Shown: positions 6,259 through 7,367 of the stretch, in pieces
Layout of the letters: every line of letters starts with the position of its first letter
How positions within the stretch are numbered: position 1 is the stretch's first letter
Origin: GCA-2717185 sp964474755
GTDB taxonomy: Bacteria; Pseudomonadota; Alphaproteobacteria; UBA8366; GCA-2717185
Reading direction: 5' to 3'
Assembly (NCBI GenBank): GCA_964474755.1
Contig: CAYYUG010000113.1
Span: forward strand, 1-7,367
DNA length: 7,367 nucleotides
Notes under the pieces: model-generated
Databases searched by the model: none
What the model saw: the letters and a program-made list of their open reading frames with translations, nothing else
What the model was told of the DNA's origin: nothing
Position numbers and translations under genes: made by a program

Positions 6259-6261
6259 CAC

Positions 6262-6876
6262 ATGCAACGTGCAGACATAAAAAGGTGTTTTGACGCCCTA
6301 AATGGACAAGAGATGGCCGATCGCTGGTCGGGCCAGCGCGGCGACCATGACCTGAATCCTGGAATGCAGCCACAGGACAACCTCACCCCGGCTGCGGTCC
6401 TCGTCCCCTTAGTCGACCGCCCAAGCGGACTAACGGTCTTACTGACACAACGGACTGCGCATCTCAACGATCACGCCGGCCAGATTAGCTTTCCTGGCGG
6501 CCGGGTCGAGCCTGATGATCCGAGCCACCAGGCTGCGGCGCTTCGCGAGGCGGAGGAGGAGGTCGGTTTGCCGCCGAGCCATGTCGAGGTAATTGGCACG
6601 CTGGATTATTATATTGTCCGTTCAGGCTATCGCGTGACCCCGGTAGTTGGTTTCGTCAATCCGCCCTTTGAAGTGAAGCCTGATCCGTTTGAGGTCGCCG
6701 AAGTATTCGAAGTACCGCTGTCTTTCGTCATCAATACTGACAATCATGTCATGGAATCGCGAACTGACCAGGGTGTCGAGCGGACATTCTATGTATTACC
6801 ATATGAAAACCGATATATTTGGGGTGCGACCGCAGGCATGCTGGTCAACCTCACCGATGTATTGGCAGGACGATGA
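6262..6876 (+). CDS. Nudix hydrolase, CoA pyrophosphatase (NudL/UPF0035 type)
   Basis: Members of this Nudix branch cleave coenzyme A and its derivatives, including oxidised CoA, into 4'-phosphopantetheine and 3',5'-ADP using Mg2+ or Mn2+. The 204-residue product carries the UPF0035 signature before the Nudix box: LLTQR (60-64), then G73 and FPGG (77-80). The Nudix box follows as GGRVEPDD (79-86) and LREAEEEVGL (94-103), whose E96, E99 and E100 are the expected metal ligands and catalytic residues. A conserved YRVTPVVGFV (123-132) lies after it, as in NudL proteins. In the signature LLTxR[SA]x3Rx3Gx3FPGG, position 65 is Thr and position 69 is Asn instead of Arg. The protein is probably cytosolic. 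Its stop codon overlaps the next start in an ATGA. CoA pyrophosphatase is the best call; another nucleotide substrate cannot be excluded. Confidence 0.9.
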   Translation: MQRADIKRCFDALNGQEMADRWSGQRGDHDLNPGMQPQDNLTPAAVLVPLVDRPSGLTVLLTQRTAHLNDHAGQISFPGGRVEPDDPSHQAAALREAEEEVGLPPSHVEVIGTLDYYIVRSGYRVTPVVGFVNPPFEVKPDPFEVAEVFEVPLSFVINTDNHVMESRTDQGVERTFYVLPYENRYIWGATAGMLVNLTDVLAGR

Positions 6877-7157
6877 TCCGGAAACTTCTCACTATTGCGT
6901 TGCCATTTTTGACGCCCTTTGTCGTCTATCTTATCTATTGGTGGGCAGTGCGCCGTCGTCAATTAATAGAAGCGCAAGGACGCAAAGTGGCACCTTGGGA
7001 AGACTTCCCCTGGGCTTGGGTGGTAACCGCTGGCGCTATCTTGACAGCATTGGCGTTGATCGGAATGACGATGTTATCTGGCGGCGACCCATTTGCGGAA
7101 TATCAGACACCACGATTTGAAGACGGTAAGATCGTTCCTGGCCAAGTAAGGCAGTAG
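6873..7157 (+). CDS. Small two-helix membrane protein, DUF6111 type
   Basis: The 94-residue product starts at the ATG that overlaps the Nudix stop codon (ATGA at 6873-6876), a classic translational coupling arrangement. AGGA at 6867-6870 is close upstream. Two membrane helices are clear: about residues 5-25, followed by the basic stretch RRR (27-29), and about 47-68. Between them lies a short loop with APWEDFPW (40-47). The polar tail (69-94) contains DPFAEYQTPR. The pattern suggests both ends lie on the same side of the inner membrane, with the basic loop inside. I recognise it as the alphaproteobacterial family found between CoA pyrophosphatase and CCA tRNA nucleotidyltransferase genes. Its function is unknown. 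An in-frame GTG at 6819 would add 18 residues encoded within the Nudix gene and is unlikely to be the start. Confidence 0.82.
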   Translation: MIRKLLTIALPFLTPFVVYLIYWWAVRRRQLIEAQGRKVAPWEDFPWAWVVTAGAILTALALIGMTMLSGGDPFAEYQTPRFEDGKIVPGQVRQ

Positions 7158-7161
7158 CACT

Positions 7162-7367
7162 GTGTCCGGTGAAGAGATTATGCGGGCGCACTGGATGGAT
7201 AAACCCGAAACACGCGCCGTAACGGCGGCTCTTGGTCAGGCGGGCTGCGCCGTGCGGTTTGTTGGAGGCTGCGTGCGCGATACGCTGCTCGGCCGTACTA
7301 TTGCCGATATCGACATAGCTACTGATGCGGCACCGAACAAGGTGATGGATGCGCTTCGGACTGCTGG
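7162..7367 (+). CDS. cca: CCA tRNA nucleotidyltransferase, N-terminal part (cut by the window end)
   Basis: This enzyme adds or repairs the 3' CCA of tRNAs and belongs to the class II nucleotidyltransferases with poly(A) polymerase I. Only 68 codons are present, open to the right edge. Numbering from the GTG at 7162, the start of the catalytic head domain is visible: WMDKPETRAV (11-20), the nucleotide-binding VGGCVRD (34-40), LLGR (42-45) and the metal-binding DID (49-51) in IADIDIAT. I chose GTG because AAGG lies 10 bases upstream and homologues usually have a few residues before the WM motif. In-frame ATG codons at 7180 and 7195 are alternatives, the former with GAAGAG 3 bases before it. 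Four bases separate it from the DUF6111 gene, so it is the fourth gene of the operon. CCA-adding activity cannot be told from poly(A) polymerase on this fragment alone, but the context favours it. Confidence 0.85.
   Translation, partial: MSGEEIMRAHWMDKPETRAVTAALGQAGCAVRFVGGCVRDTLLGRTIADIDIATDAAPNKVMDALRTA

Noticed and set aside
6689..7120. Plus-strand open frame overlapping the Nudix and DUF6111 genes.
   Set aside because: It is out of frame with two recognisable proteins and has no domain or ribosome binding site of its own.

Overview
The window looks like a piece of an alphaproteobacterial chromosome of moderate GC, most like the Rhodospirillales and their relatives. I base this on the protein families and on the gene order DUF1285 - CoA pyrophosphatase - DUF6111 - CCA tRNA nucleotidyltransferase, which I recognise from that class. 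No rRNA, tRNA, CRISPR array, insertion sequence or phage gene is visible. Nearly all the sequence is ordinary housekeeping or envelope coding DNA.

Layout. Positions 1-114 are a short upstream region with a weak candidate promoter. A GlcD/D-lactate dehydrogenase type FAD oxidoreductase follows (115-1512, +). After a 148-base gap comes a long inner-membrane-anchored AsmA family protein (1661-5038, +), which I start at a TTG codon. A small ribbon-helix-helix protein (5060-5278, -) converges on it with only 21 bases between the stops. Positions 5367-5652 (-) hold what I read as the wreck of a moxR gene. Its first 63 codons and its ribosome binding site are well preserved, but about 10 extra bases break the frame exactly in the Walker A loop, and most of the gene beyond is gone. 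Divergent from it, on the + strand, is a tight four-gene run: DUF1285 (5704-6258), a Nudix CoA pyrophosphatase (6262-6876), a two-helix membrane protein of the DUF6111 type (6873-7157) and the start of a CCA-adding tRNA nucleotidyltransferase (7162-7367, cut by the window edge).

How the genes relate. The four right-hand genes are separated by 3 bases, a 4-base ATGA overlap and 4 bases, so they very probably form one operon. Their products do not share an obvious pathway: CoA or nucleotide clean-up, tRNA 3' end maturation and two proteins of unknown function. The oxidoreductase and the AsmA protein are probably transcribed in the same direction but may have separate promoters.

I found no convincing new biological system. 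The most informative signal is the broken moxR remnant. It suggests that a MoxR gene, and perhaps its usual partners, was lost from this locus by erosion. Smaller points are the TTG start of the AsmA gene with a possible coupled leader ORF, a perfect 9-bp hairpin inside the DUF1285 gene, and a replaced residue in the CoA pyrophosphatase signature.
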